Part shown: positions 36,178-46,910 of the stretch, piece by piece
How positions within the stretch are numbered: the first letter of the stretch is position 1
How the letters are laid out: every line of letters begins with the position of its first letter
Program-made: the position numbers and the translations under genes
Notes under the pieces: generated by a model
Database searches by the model: none
Told to the model about the DNA's origin: nothing
Seen by the model: the letters and a program-made list of their open reading frames with translations, nothing else
Assembly (NCBI GenBank): GCA_023515745.1
Contig: JALECJ010000258.1
Coordinates: forward strand, 2,112,501 to 2,176,500
Direction: 5' to 3'
Origin: Amoeboaphelidium protococcarum
Lineage: Eukaryota > Aphelidiomycota > Aphelidea
Length of the DNA: 64,000 nucleotides

Positions 36178-37952
36178 ATGGCATAGGAAATGGCTTCATC
36201 ATCAACGCAATCTGGTAGCGCCTAGAGTTCTGGTGCAAGTAAGACTTAGAGCGGGACTTTCAAAGACAAGGAGAAGCCTACTGAGGTGCGTCTGAGTAAC
36301 ATCATTGCAGCTAAAGGTAACTCAACTATAATACTTTCGTTGTAATACTTACGCGTTATACTTATCCTTTCTTCTCTATATATTTGTAGCCGTCGCTGAT
36401 GCTGTACGTACAAGTCTTGGACCTCGTGGTATGGACAAGATGATTTAGACTGGAAGTGGACAGGTGTTGATTACCAATGATGGTGCCACTATCCTGAAGC
36501 ACATGGCTGTCATTCACCCGGCGGCGAAGATGGTAAGTATAGAGCTTTTGATTATATTATTTTAACCGTTTTCTTGCAACCTTTACGTGATTTATGTAGT
36601 TGGTTGACCTGAGTGCAGCGTAAGATGTTGAGGCTGGAGATGGTACAACGAGTGTTGTGGTTCTAGCTGGTTCTCTGTTGAACCAGGCGCAGAAATTGCT
36701 AAATCGTAATATCCATCCAACCACTATCGCTGAGTCTTTTCAGAAGGCTTCCGTTAAAGCTGTGGAAATTCTGAATGAAATGTCTGTAAAATTGGACCTG
36801 AGTGACCGCGAATCCCTGCTCAAGTCTGCTACGACTTCACTGAATTCCAAGGTTGTATCGCAGTATTCATCTCTATTTGCACCTATTGCCGTGGATGCTG
36901 TGATGCAAGTTATCGATCCAGCCACTGCGACAAATGTCGATTTGAATGATGTCCGTATTGTGCAAAAGGTTGGTGGTACTATTGACGATACTGAGCTTGT
37001 GCCTGGCTTGGTACTGACTCAGAGTGCTATCAAAAGTGCCGGTGGTCCAAGTAGAGTGGAGAAGGCCAAGATCGCGCTTATCCAATTCCAACTGTCCCCG
37101 CCAAAGCCAGATATGGATAATCAGATCGTGGTGAATGATTATCGCCAGATGGACAAGATTCTCAAGGAGGAGCGTTAGTACATTCTGAACATTTGTAAAA
37201 AGATCAAGAAGTCTGGCGCTAATGTTCTGCTGATCCAGAAGAGTATTTTGAGAGATGCAGTCAATGATCTGTCCCTTCACTTTCTATCCAAGCTCAAGAT
37301 TATGGCTGTGAAGGAGATTGAACGTGATGAGGTTGAGTTTATCTGCAAATCTCTGGGCTGCAAACCTATTGCAGATATTGACAATTTCACTGAGGACAAG
37401 TTGGGATCTGCAGACTTGGTTGAGGAAGTGCAGTCAGATGGAGCAAAGGTTGTAAAGGTTACCGGCATTAAGTAGGCACCCAAGACTGTATCTATTCTGG
37501 TACGTGGTGCCAACAAGCTAGTTCTGGAGGAGGCTGAGAGATCTCTGCACGATGCACTGTGTGTCATTCGCTGTCTGGTGAAGAATAAGGCACTGATAGC
37601 TGGTGGAGGTGCTCCAGAGATTGAGATTGCTTACCAGCTGTCTGCATACGCAAAGAGTCTAACTGGTATGGAGGCTCAATGCGTGGAGGCTTTCGCTCAA
37701 GCTCTGGAAATTGTGCCTGTGACTTTGGCAGAAAATGCCGGTCTGGATCCAATACAGATTGTCACAGAGTTGCGTAATAAGCACGCGCAAGGAGAAAAGT
37801 CTGCTGGTATCAATGTGCGCAAAGGTATCGTCACTAATATTCTGGAAGAGAATGTGATCCAACCACTCCTAGTGTCTGTCAGTTCAGTGCAATTGGCTTC
37901 GGAGTGTGTAAGGATGATCCTTAAAATTGACGACATTGTACAAGGTCGTTGA
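36178..37952 (+). CDS. CCT4: Chaperonin TCP-1 subunit delta
   Basis: Subunit of the cytosolic CCT/TRiC folding machine for actin, tubulin and others. Three exons, 36178-36316, 36390-36532 and 36600-37952, encode 544 residues; introns of 73 and 67 nt end in TTGTAG and ATGTAG. The delta identity rests on [40 protein letters not shown] with [70 protein letters not shown] and [20 protein letters not shown]. The ATP-site GDGTT and the C-terminal AGGGAPE are intact. The first ATG was chosen; an in-frame ATG 12 nt later is equally possible. The stop is TGA 37950-37952. Confidence 0.97.
36317..36389 (+). other. Spliceosomal intron 1 of CCT4
   Basis: 73 nt, phase 1, GTAACT to TTGTAG. Splicing restores the conserved AAK-AVADAV junction. 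Confidence 0.9.
36533..36599 (+). other. Spliceosomal intron 2 of CCT4
   Basis: 67 nt, phase 0, GTAAGT to ATGTAG. Splicing joins HPAAKM to LVDLSAAQDVEAGDG. Confidence 0.9.
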
Positions 37953-38064
37953 TCAATAACTAATGAAGTATTGGCATGATAACGCCTTATTATTCTCAAT
38001 AATGAAAACTGATAATTACATATTATTACTAATATCAAGTTGTTTTCATAACTAACATCTATAA

Positions 38065-38637
38065 TCAGTAGTCATAATCAATGCCAGCTTCAGCCAATTT
38101 AGACTTCAGAGCCTCCTTCTTCTACTAACGCTTAGCGAGCCTTTGTTGGACACGCTCATCAGTTAGCTCTTGCTCATTCATCTTCTAACACTTCTTTTCA
38201 TCAATCTTCAGACTGGTGGTAGGGAACGCGTCATACCTTCTGCTGCATCCAATCCAAATGTCCGGATGTAATTTGCTCTGATCCAACAATTTCACCTGCA
38301 ACAGCTTGCCCATGATCAGATAGTTGTGCATCGTGTCAACCACCACCTGCGCAGTGTCTTTACTCTTGAACTCTACAAATCCGTATCCTCTGCATCGACC
38401 GGTTCTCTTGCTTCTGCTCAGTCTCAAACGCGTAACATCGCCAAACTATTTAAAGTACGCACGCATCTCCTTCTCATAGAACCCATGCGGAATATGTCCC
38501 ACGTAGATGGTGGCGCGGTCCTTGTATATCTTCTAGCTCTTCCTTTCGCTCTTACTAGCATCACTGCTCTTACTACTAGTCTACAGTGACTATTACTCTT
38601 ACTATGGCTATTCACTCTATACTTTAATTTCAGTCAT
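38065..38637 (-). CDS. NOP15/NIFK-like nucleolar RRM protein
   Basis: 60S ribosome biogenesis factor acting on ITS2 processing. The 190-residue frame has a Gln/Ser N-terminus and one RRM at about 42-120: ATIYVGHIPHGFYEKEMRAY (RNP2 and helix 1), FGDVTRLRLSRSKRTGRCRG, YGFVEFKSKDTAQVVVDTMH (RNP1) and NYLIMGKLLQVKLL. GFYEKEMRAYF.QFG with the RLSRSK.TGR segment is specific to the NOP15/NIFK family. The tail is basic and helical. The stop is TGA 38065-38067. Confidence 0.92.
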
Positions 38638-38846
38638 CTTTTATTTTCGCAATTTTCACACAGCACAGCTTTTATACCGAAAGGGAAAGAAATGTGATCT
38701 GGCAAGTCAAAGCGAGGAGGACACGCGCGACTAAATTTAAAGGCAAAACAAGAACGAAGATACATAAGAAGCATTTTTATTAGAAATTTTAGCGATAATG
38801 AATAAAATGACTACTAAGCTCTAGAATCATAATGGCCTAGAGGGAA

Positions 38847-40622
38847 TCATAAGCGCTCATAAGTGAGCCATCTCTCAAGTTTAAATATTTGACGAGACAA
38901 AGATTAAGGTAACCATCCTTTGGACTTTAATCCTAAAAGCACCAGCAGGATTATCCATACACCGGTCACCGCGGTGGCAATCCAACCAAGCAAATCTCTA
39001 TATGCGCCATATGCAGTACTTTAATGTTGGTAGATGGGCATATAAGTCTCATACATTGTAAAATTATGTGCAATGGTAGCTTTCTCTGATTGAACTTTGT
39101 AAAAGGCGTCATAAACTCCAGAATATCCACCCTTGGCACATCTGAGCAGAGTGAATCCATTCTACACAGCAGTCAACCTGTTCATCTGAGTGTGCATTGG
39201 AACAGATGGGCCAAACTCTGCGGCAGGCTACAACATAACATCAACCTTGTGATCAGAGCTCTGTACAATATCATAGAAATCGTAATCATAACCAATGCTG
39301 GCACCAACGCGTCCGAATGGTGTATCAAAGTATGGGAGTCTCCACTTCTGGCCGCTGTTGTAATTCTAATGAATTAAAGGAAGTGGGTGAGCCATTTCAT
39401 AGATGAATGCAATTCTGGCCTCATCCTCATAACTATTACCGAGCATACTACCAGGTGGCAGAGTGGACTTTGACGGTACAACGAAAGCCAATTTGCTAGT
39501 ACTAGGCTACTTGTATGCGGATAGAGTGTACGATACAGCCAGATACACACCATAACGATCGCTAATCTTCCTGATCTCATGTAGAACGTCAGACTCGTTT
39601 CTCAGTAGAGGCTAATCTCCAATGGTGGTTTAAGTGGAGTCAAATGCCCACATTACTAGATGATCGGTAGCAACATTTTACTATATCTGCTGACGCGCAC
39701 CAAGATAATTTTCCAAATAACTTCTATTGTACTTGGACATACAGGTGACATCCAAATATTGAGGAGCATATTCTGACAGTGGCTTCTAATACATTACATC
39801 GGAAGGTGCATAATACTGGTAAATCCACCCAAATGAATACAGAAATACGAGCAGATATAGCACCCAGTACATAGGATGACTTATATAAGGCCTTCTACTA
39901 AACACTGACTATCCAGCGCCACCAATAGGCTCATAGCCAAGAACACGATCACGCGACATGATCTACACCTTGAATAAATATATCAGACTAGACACAATGA
40001 GAGCAATAATGAAACTTCCGCCTCCATACGCACCAAACCACCAGGTAGTGCCCACAGTAAGTGGATCTACACGGAGCAAGTACAAGGCAAATCCCTGATT
40101 CCCAAAGACTCCAAATGGACTCATATGTGCCACTATAGTCCATAACGCGCACCATAACATTGGAAATGTGAGAAATACTTCAATCCAAGGGTGATGTGCA
40201 CGAATAGTATTGGCAATAATACGATCTAAACTGAAGAATAAGCCACTGACCAGTGACAGCAATAGAACAATTCCAAACATCGGGCCGGCACTATCTGGCT
40301 CCCATAGACTTTAGCCATTACCATATTAAAAAGCGCCAACATATGCGAAAAATTGCCCAAATATAACAGCCGGTACAGCACAAAGCCACACACTCAACAT
40401 AGACGGAGCAATGCGACAAAATAGAACAAGCAGCACCATAGTTGGGATAATCAAAGGCCCAACAGGTTGATATCCCACACAGAACATCATCAGTACGGTC
40501 AGAAGCGCAAACATCAGCAGATGCGTAACAATGTGACTCCATCTCCTCCGCCTAATAATCCTACTAGATAGCCTATGAAAGCCACCTTGATATATTTCCA
40601 CATAATCCTAATTCATCATCAT
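38847..40622 (-). CDS. Polytopic membrane protein with catalytically dead nitrilase-fold domain (Lnt-like)
   Basis: Frame of 591 residues, ATG 40620-40622 (first of three tandem ATGs, after an in-frame TGA) to TGA 38847-38849. Residues 1 to about 240 contain about seven hydrophobic segments. Then comes a luminal/exterior domain with carbon-nitrogen hydrolase order like that of apolipoprotein N-acyltransferases: DHLVMWAFDST, IYEMAHPLPLIHQ, then TPFGRVGASIGYDYDFYDI, VDVMLQPAAEFGPSVPMHTQ and TLLRCAKGGYSGVYDAF. A final membrane segment, VWIILLVLLGL, follows. In active members the three motifs carry Glu (WPE), Lys (Y.K.HP) and Cys (ICYD/E). Here they read WAFD, YEMAHP and IGYD, so all three catalytic residues are replaced. 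A structural or binding role is inferred. Confidence 0.75.
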
Positions 40623-41051
40623 TATTCACTCACTCCCTCTCTTTGCTAATTTCAAAATACAACTCGAATTTAGAGAGGTAGGAAATACAATCACAATTAT
40701 AAACAATGAGGTGATTTTATTAAGGCTAGTGTGAATATGATCCAACAGAACCTCCACTCTACAGTATATCCTTCAAGCAAGCAGAGTGACGTTGATGCGA
40801 TTAGCTAACAAAAACGCGAGAAAATGATGAAAAATAACGTCGAAGTCATCAACGGCGATCAAAACGCGCGTGTTGACCTGTCACAATTGCAACCGTAAGA
40901 AGAGAAACAATGGAGAATGAGACTGTCTGTCCAATAGACTTTATCGTTAGTTTTCGCGCATATACAGGGCTATATCGTGGAAATGTAGTTGTATAGTCAA
41001 AATTATCGATTTTATAATTTAAGGAAATTCATAACTTCAACTATAAAAAGT
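40623..41051. other. Intergenic region
   Basis: 429 nt between the start of the Lnt-like gene and the end of COX15. Strings aaaacgcgagaaa and aaaacgcgcgtg near 40808-40875 are the only GC-rich patches. No gene is supported. Confidence 0.5.
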
Positions 41052-42395
41052 TCATTTGGGAACACGCTTCAAAGCATTCAGGAGCCATAGGGAGACCGTG
41101 AGTAGGGTGAGGGAACCGGCTTGATGCGCAGCAGCCAAAGGAATGGGGACAAGCCACAATAGAGTGGTGATTCCCAGCGTCACCTGTGCAAGACCGACAC
41201 CAATCATGACACCGTATCCCGCTCTTAGACGGCTGAACTACTGCAATACACCTGTGTGAATAGAAGTTCCTCCTCGCCTTAATCTGCTCAAGTTAGTGGA
41301 CAATACGCGTCTCCCGTACACACTGGTACCCAATAGTACGGTCAGTGTGGACATTGCCAGAAGTCTGTGATTAAATTACACCGTGGTGGGATTCTCAAAT
41401 AGATTCCTAATCACAGATCGTTTCTTATCCACAATATCAGAAGGTACCCATTCAGTACCCATTTTGGGAAAAGTGTTATAAATTAAACCAGCATCGAGAC
41501 CGGCAACAAAAGCACCAGACAACGCCGTCAAGAATACCATACCTGTGGTAACGCCAGTAGCTACTCGCATTCGCTTATAATCGGTAACAGAGTTGACTAA
41601 CTTGTGCAACTATACAGGATTTCTAGATCTGAGAACAGATAGAGCCGTAACTAAACTAGCAGAGTAAATGACAAAAGCACTACCCAGATGTGCAGCCAAT
41701 CTGTATTGACTAACGCGTGGGTATCCGTCCAGCTCCTCTTTGACAAAGTCATGATCTAAGCCAGATTTGACCATGTACCAGCCCAGAAGTCCTTGGAACC
41801 CAATAAGACTTCCAATGCCCAAAATTCTATTTCTCAACGCACTTGATACGCCAAACTTCTTACTTTAAGTCAAGAAGAATGCGGCACCTGCAATGTAATA
41901 CAACCCAATAGCTCTGCCAATCATTCGGTGAATGTATTCAAACCAAAAGATCTTTTTAAATTCATCCAAAGACATGCCGCGATTAAGGACTTGATACTCT
42001 GGACTCTGCTGATATTTAGTGAAATATTGGTTCCATTCTGCCTGACTCGATGGTGGCTTACTGCCGACCAAAGACCACTCCGTCATGGACAGTCCAGATT
42101 CAGTTAGACGCGTCAGACCGCCGACTACGACTATACCAAATACTGATACTGAAGTACCCAAAAGCCAGTATCCAAACAGGGGTGATGCTGAAAATTTAGA
42201 TGCCGCCTTGGTCATCATCGAAGGTGGAACTGATGACAGCTTGGGTGAAATGCTCTGCATACATTCCGACGATTAATTCTTCACCGCCAGACTTTCAGCA
42301 CTAAACTTTCGTACTACAGTCGAAAATCTATATCTGCTGCATAATTAAAGATGAGACTAGATTTTATCTAATCCAAGTAATCGATATCTCAACAT
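41052..42395 (-). CDS. COX15: Heme A synthase COX15
   Basis: Mitochondrial inner-membrane enzyme that oxidises heme O to heme A for cytochrome oxidase. The frame gives 447 residues from ATG 42393-42395. The first 60 residues are basic and lack acidic clusters (MLRYRLLGLDKIQ, then YRFSTVVRKFSAES), fitting a presequence; a later ATG at 42258-42260 would remove it and is less likely. Eight membrane segments follow. Heme-ligand His are visible in EYIHRMIGRAIGLY, RLAAHLGSAF, QFNHRLLAMSTL and AAAHQAGSLTLL, and VVVGGLTRLTESGLSMTEWS is the family signature. The stop is TGA 41052-41054. Confidence 0.95.
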
Positions 42396-42747
42396 TATAA
42401 TAAACCAACAACAATAAACGTGTATTAATGATGACGTTTAAAAGTTTAGAAAACGAAGAAAACGAAAGATCCGCGCCGACTTCAAATCGCAAAGCGTTTC
42501 AAAAGCGATCTCTCCAATCAGATCAGACACCAACCATGTAAGAAACTGTGATACTAAATATGGATCAACTGATGCCAAAGATGGTAACATTTTGCCTTCG
42601 ATCGCTCTTTAGTTGAATCCTCAAAGTATATCAATAAGCCTTTTTCTTTTCACAACTCTCAGTTATATCTTTTACCTTGGTCGTATTTATCATTGCTATA
42701 CCTGCACCAATTAATATCTTTTATATTTCCGTGTATACCTTAATCAT
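42396..42747. other. Divergent promoter region
   Basis: 352 nt between COX15 (-) and the unknown gene at 42748 (+). An upstream ATG frame near 42537 (MQETVILNMDQLMPKM) is followed by GTAACA but no TGTAG acceptor, so I do not call it an exon. Confidence 0.45.
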
Positions 42748-43707
42748 ATGAGTGATATTAATGATGTCAATGCTATGCTCTCGTAAATCTCAATGCAGAT
42801 AAGAAGACAAGATACTCACGCGTCGCCCACTTCATAGATTGCATTTAACAAATAGAATCACCTGGGAGATGTCCATGAAATAATCCTGACTGATGCCAAC
42901 AGTGTGGATATGTCAGTGAAAATTATGGATTTGCGATACAAGACGTCATTTTATGGCTGGATCAAGAGCGAAGATAATGTTGATTACATTGGCAACTACT
43001 TGAAACCGCTCGTGTACGAATACGCAGAGCAGGAGGATGGTGCAAAGAGTATTTCGCGTGCTCTCACCTGGCTTATGGATGGATGGAATATCAATGGTGT
43101 CGCCTCCCTGTTGATCAAGCTGTTCTATGAGAAGGGTCTCAATTAAGAAATTTTCACCTCTGTGATGTCTTTGTATCTTCTTGGCAAAGAATGGTCTGCG
43201 ATTATCGATATTGTGGCCACGCTGCTGATTGGTGAATAGGCAGGTGTCGTGTCTCTGTTTATTCACAATCTGACGCGTGAATGGTACGTAGAGGAGGTGA
43301 AGGAGTTGATCATGTGCATCGCTGTCAAGAGTAGATGGACTGAAGAGTTTGTGAGTTAGTTTCTGCTTTCCCTGTGTGAATTGCGTTGTGGCGATGATAA
43401 AATGAAGATGGCAGCCATCATGGAGAAGGCTCAGGACAGGCGCGTGGCATTGAAGTTGCATGAAGCTGGCTCCACTACTACTACTACTGCGGCAATTAGT
43501 GATTCTAAGTTGTCAATTGACACCAAGAACAATTTTCTGGGATCTGTGCTCACTGATATCCTGGGACAGTCACCAGACGCGCTGACACCAAAGGCGTCAC
43601 AAAAGCCGAATCTCGATGGATCTGCTACTCTCAACCCATCGCACGTCAGCACAGAATCCTCTCCTCTCTCACTAAGCCCAACTTCTCCAAAGAAGTTTTC
43701 CGTGTGA
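42748..43707 (+). CDS. Unrecognised helical protein
   Basis: Frame of 319 residues, ATG 42748 to TGA 43705-43707, with TAR as Gln. Residues about 65-215 are strongly helical and alternate hydrophobic and charged faces, for example SRALTWLMDGWNINGVASLL, then SVMSLYLLGKEWSAIIDIVA and WYVEEVKELIMCIAVKSRW. This resembles a solenoid of paired helices such as MIF4G/MA3 or HEAT units, but no signature is clear. The C-terminal 100 residues are Ser/Thr/Pro-rich with several S-P sites, suggesting a phosphorylated disordered tail. No signal peptide or membrane segment is present. Confidence 0.72.
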
Positions 43708-44295
43708 TTGTAAATAATTTTATATGACTTGCTTTGAAATTTATAGAGTATGCGTAACTGATGAATGATAAACTAGATGTAACAGAAATTTCTATTCATA
43801 TCGTTGACTAAGGAATCTTTCTCATCTTTTCGATTTAGTTTATGAACGAAAAATACATATACTAATTCTGTGAGACTGCGAATATAAAGTAAGTATCAGT
43901 GGGACTGAGAAGGGTGCTTCTTTTCACATAGTTGATATCATTCTGAGTTTACAGGCTTAATTGTTTATACTCTGTTCGTACTCCATATGTAGATTAGTTG
44001 ACGACAGGGTATCCACAAGAATGTTGTGATTGTCTATCTGTAAGCGTAATTTCTTAAAGCTTACGATAAGACAAAATTAATCATAAAAACCAATCTCTCG
44101 GACCTCTCTGTCCACCCATAGTAACGATCGAATTTGATGAAATGTTCACAAATCTGTGGCGCTGCAGATTGTTGCGATGCAGGCTATTTTTAGCTTCACA
44201 ACCGTGAGAATTCCATGGTAATAACTCACACGTGCACGTAGTGACGAAACAATGTAGCATCTTATTCATAGTTATACCATACATACATACACGCA
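43708..44295. other. Intergenic region
   Basis: 588 nt. The minus frame at 44081-44308 overlaps the start of the next gene and has no family features. No RNA gene is seen. Confidence 0.5.
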
Positions 44296-45330
44296 ATGAA
44301 TAGCGCAAGTTTTTGGAAAATTTTAGCTGCTGGAATCCTTTTTGCTACTACTGAGGCCTTATCGTTCCCTACCAGTAATACAGGATGTACGTGCATTAGC
44401 TCTTGTTCATATACTTAAACACAAGCTTAACCTTATTGTTTCACGCCGGATAATTGTGGTCAAAATTCTGGTATGTGGAATTTTTAATTTGACTGGTGCG
44501 ATAAACCATAGGCTAAAACGGCTAGTAGCTTATCATGCACTAGGTACTAGAATACCTCTTCTGGGGCCATCTTGTTTTGTGATGATTGTTCAGCGGTCTA
44601 GACTTACTTAGGTAGCTTCTATTGTTATTCAGGTAAACTCATGAATTATACGGCTCCGTTGGCGGCATTACCTTCTACTTTATCTACTGCTTCCACTACT
44701 GCCTCCACTTCTACGTCCACCACTGCCTCTACTTCTACGTCCACACCTAGTCTGACATCTTCTTCAACATCGACATCTGCATCTGCATCAGCATAACTAC
44801 CTTCGACTACTAGCCTGCCATCGTCCTCTTCAGTTGGTACAACAAACACACCCACACCGACTAACAAGAACAATGATACTTCAGAGTTAATGCTATCTGG
44901 TGTCGTTGGCGTGTTTGTCCGAGATGACTCGTCACTTACGACCCAATGCAAAGTCACAAATGATTGTAGTTATATTTGCTAGGCCAAATATCAAGTAACT
45001 ACTAATGCGTCAGTAGTTTAGTTTAAGCCAGTAGTAACAACGCTATCGGGTTGCGCATGCTTAAATTACAACGGAACGATTAAGCCAGATACAAAGCCAC
45101 TTACCATTCAAGAATATACTCCTGGCAGGTTATTCTCAGCAACCGAAAATGGCACTAAATTAAGAATCGTTACGACAAGTGGAAATCTCACCTGCTCAGC
45201 TGATTACGTTTGCGAAGGCTCTTGCAAAATAGTAAATGCCGCCTCAAATGATAAGTCGGGAGGCTACCTCGTTACGGTGGAGGTTCTATTCTCCGCATTG
45301 TTGATGTTGCTATCGATAATCGCCATGTGA
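44296..45330 (+). CDS. Secreted Cys-rich protein with Ser/Thr stalk and GPI-type tail
   Basis: Frame of 344 residues, ATG 44296 to TGA 45328-45330. Signal peptide MNSASFWKILAAGILFATTE is followed by a first Cys-rich module (residues about 25-110: GCTCISSC, YCFTPDNC, FDWCDKP, CTRYQ, LFCDDCSA, FYCYSGK) with about eleven Cys. A Ser/Thr stalk of about 65 residues then precedes a second module with about nine Cys (TQCKVTNDCSYICQAKY, SGCACLNYNG, LTCSADYVCEGSCKIV). It ends GGYLVTVEVLFSALLMLLSI, a hydrophobic tail fitting GPI anchoring or a single membrane span. The modules repeat a Cys.x.Cys...Cys pattern and may be duplicates. No family is recognised; a surface adhesin or receptor is possible. Confidence 0.82.
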
Positions 45331-46097
45331 CAGGATTATCAACACAGAAGGCACTCTTTTTCCCACGCGGTTTTGACGAGGCCTTACGGTAACTATATGA
45401 ATTGATGTTCCCTTTATTCATTTTTCATCAACTTCTGCAGATAATTATCAATTTTTAAGAGTTCAACGACATCGTCGTGTGCATTATAAGGACCATAAAA
45501 ATCGTTCTCACACTACGCCTATTTGTACATTTTTACTTTCGTCATAGAATGGCTTGTAGAAAGTGTCTCATATCATTGCCATATCTGTTTGGTTTCAATA
45601 CAAGAAATTGATAAAATTTCTAGTTACAATCAACTCTAATGCTGCCATTCACGCTGTTATATTGATGCTACAAGCCACAAGAAACAATGATAGAAATGTC
45701 ATTTCATGTTGACTACGATTAATGGTGGTTGAAATAGTGTTGTACGTGACTAATTCTTCTGCATTAAAACGATTATAAAGCAAAGCAATAAAGCGAATAT
45801 TAAGTTCGATGCTTTTGTAAGCACTAAGCACACTGGAATATCTCATCGACCAATTGACAAAGCGCGATTGCTTCGGAACGTGGATGATAAGATTGACAAT
45901 AGACTTATGGGAATCAAATTCACTTAGCAGGCTGCTTACGTGGCAAAGTTGCGATAAATAGCTTGATCAGATTTATACTTAAAACAATTGCGTGAAAAAG
46001 TGTAATAACCTTTAACGTTGACCTGTTGCACAACGTATTCATTACTAGCAAGTTCTCTTATGTTACTTAGTCTTCATATCACTTTAGCTAATCACGA
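45331..46097. other. Intergenic region
   Basis: 767 nt between convergent genes (secreted protein + and riboflavin synthase -). The minus frame at 45649-45846 is AT-rich and unsupported. Nothing else is seen. Confidence 0.55.
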
Positions 46098-46792
46098 TCA
46101 TTTTTGAGTTTATTATCTTTGCAGTTCTAATGATCTAAGTATGTATTTTCCTGTGATATCAGCTTCAAAGTTGATCAAATCGCCAACCTGCTTCTAGCTC
46201 AATGCAACATTTGTCTGAGTGTAAGGAATCAGCATGATTGAAAATTGGCGCTTGACGTCATCAATGCTGCAGACAGTGAGCGAAATTCCATCCAGCGATA
46301 CATATCCCTTCCCAACCACCAAAATCAACCAAGATTCAGTTGAGAATTAGAAGGTCATCCACAGAGCTTAACCGTCATCGCGCCTATCCACCAGCTCAAC
46401 CGTAGCATCAACGTGTCCTTGCACAATATGACCGCCGAATCTAGCATCGGCACTCATTGATCGTTCCAAATTGACGCGTGATCCTTACACCAGCTGGCCC
46501 AGATTAGTCCTCCTCAGCGTCTCCAAGCTAGCCACAACATCGAATGATTCCGCGGTGAAACTTGTCACAGTCAGGCAGGTACCTACAAGTAACGCGTATG
46601 TTCAACAGAGAAAGTAATCAGCGACCACAATGCAATGTGTTTCAAAATCTCACCGTTCACAGCAATAGAGTCACCTAGCTTTACCTTCTCCAGAACCAGT
46701 GAACATTGTATAGTCAAAGTTTTCTCACCCGTTCCGGGCGTTTCTTTAACTTATTGCACCACTCCTATCTCTTCCACCAGGCCTGTGAACAT
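46098..46792 (-). CDS. RIB5: Riboflavin synthase
   Basis: Dismutates two 6,7-dimethyl-8-ribityllumazines to riboflavin. Exons 46654-46792 and 46098-46582, intron 46583-46653 (71 nt, GTGAGA to TTGTAG), give 207 residues. The protein has the two internal repeats of the family: first MFTGLVEEIGVVQQV, GDSIAVNGTCLTVTSF and ARFGGHIVQGHVDATVEL; then KGYVSLDGISLTVCSID and LIPYTQTNVALSQKQVGD with INFEADITGKYI. MFTG at the start and GGHIVQGHVD are diagnostic. The 5' end is 118 nt from the divergent GLE1 start, so the promoter is shared. Confidence 0.95.
46583..46653 (-). other. Spliceosomal intron in riboflavin synthase
   Basis: 71 nt, phase 1, GTGAGA to TTGTAG on the minus strand. Splicing restores SIAVNG-TCLTV. 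Confidence 0.9.
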
Positions 46793-46910
46793 ATTCTTTA
46801 CTGATCTGTAAGAATCAAATTTAAATTTTCTGCTCTAAAAAAGATTTAATCCTTGATCACATCATCGTTAATATCGCTGTTTATTTACCAATTTATAACA
46901 AGAGTGTACT
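46793..46910. promoter_or_regulatory. Shared bidirectional promoter, RIB5 / GLE1
   Basis: 118 nt separates the two divergent ATGs (46792 minus, 46911 plus), the shortest intergenic divergent space in the window. Both 5' UTRs and promoters must fit here. The sequence is AT-rich with no obvious motif. Confidence 0.6.

Noticed and set aside
42537-42600. Possible upstream first exon for the gene at 42748
   Set aside because: A GT donor is present but no acceptor of the local TGTAG type and no protein homology to test the join.
44646-44957. Minus frame with repeated Asp/Val/Glu
   Set aside because: Antisense of the Ser/Thr stalk of the secreted protein at 44296-45330.
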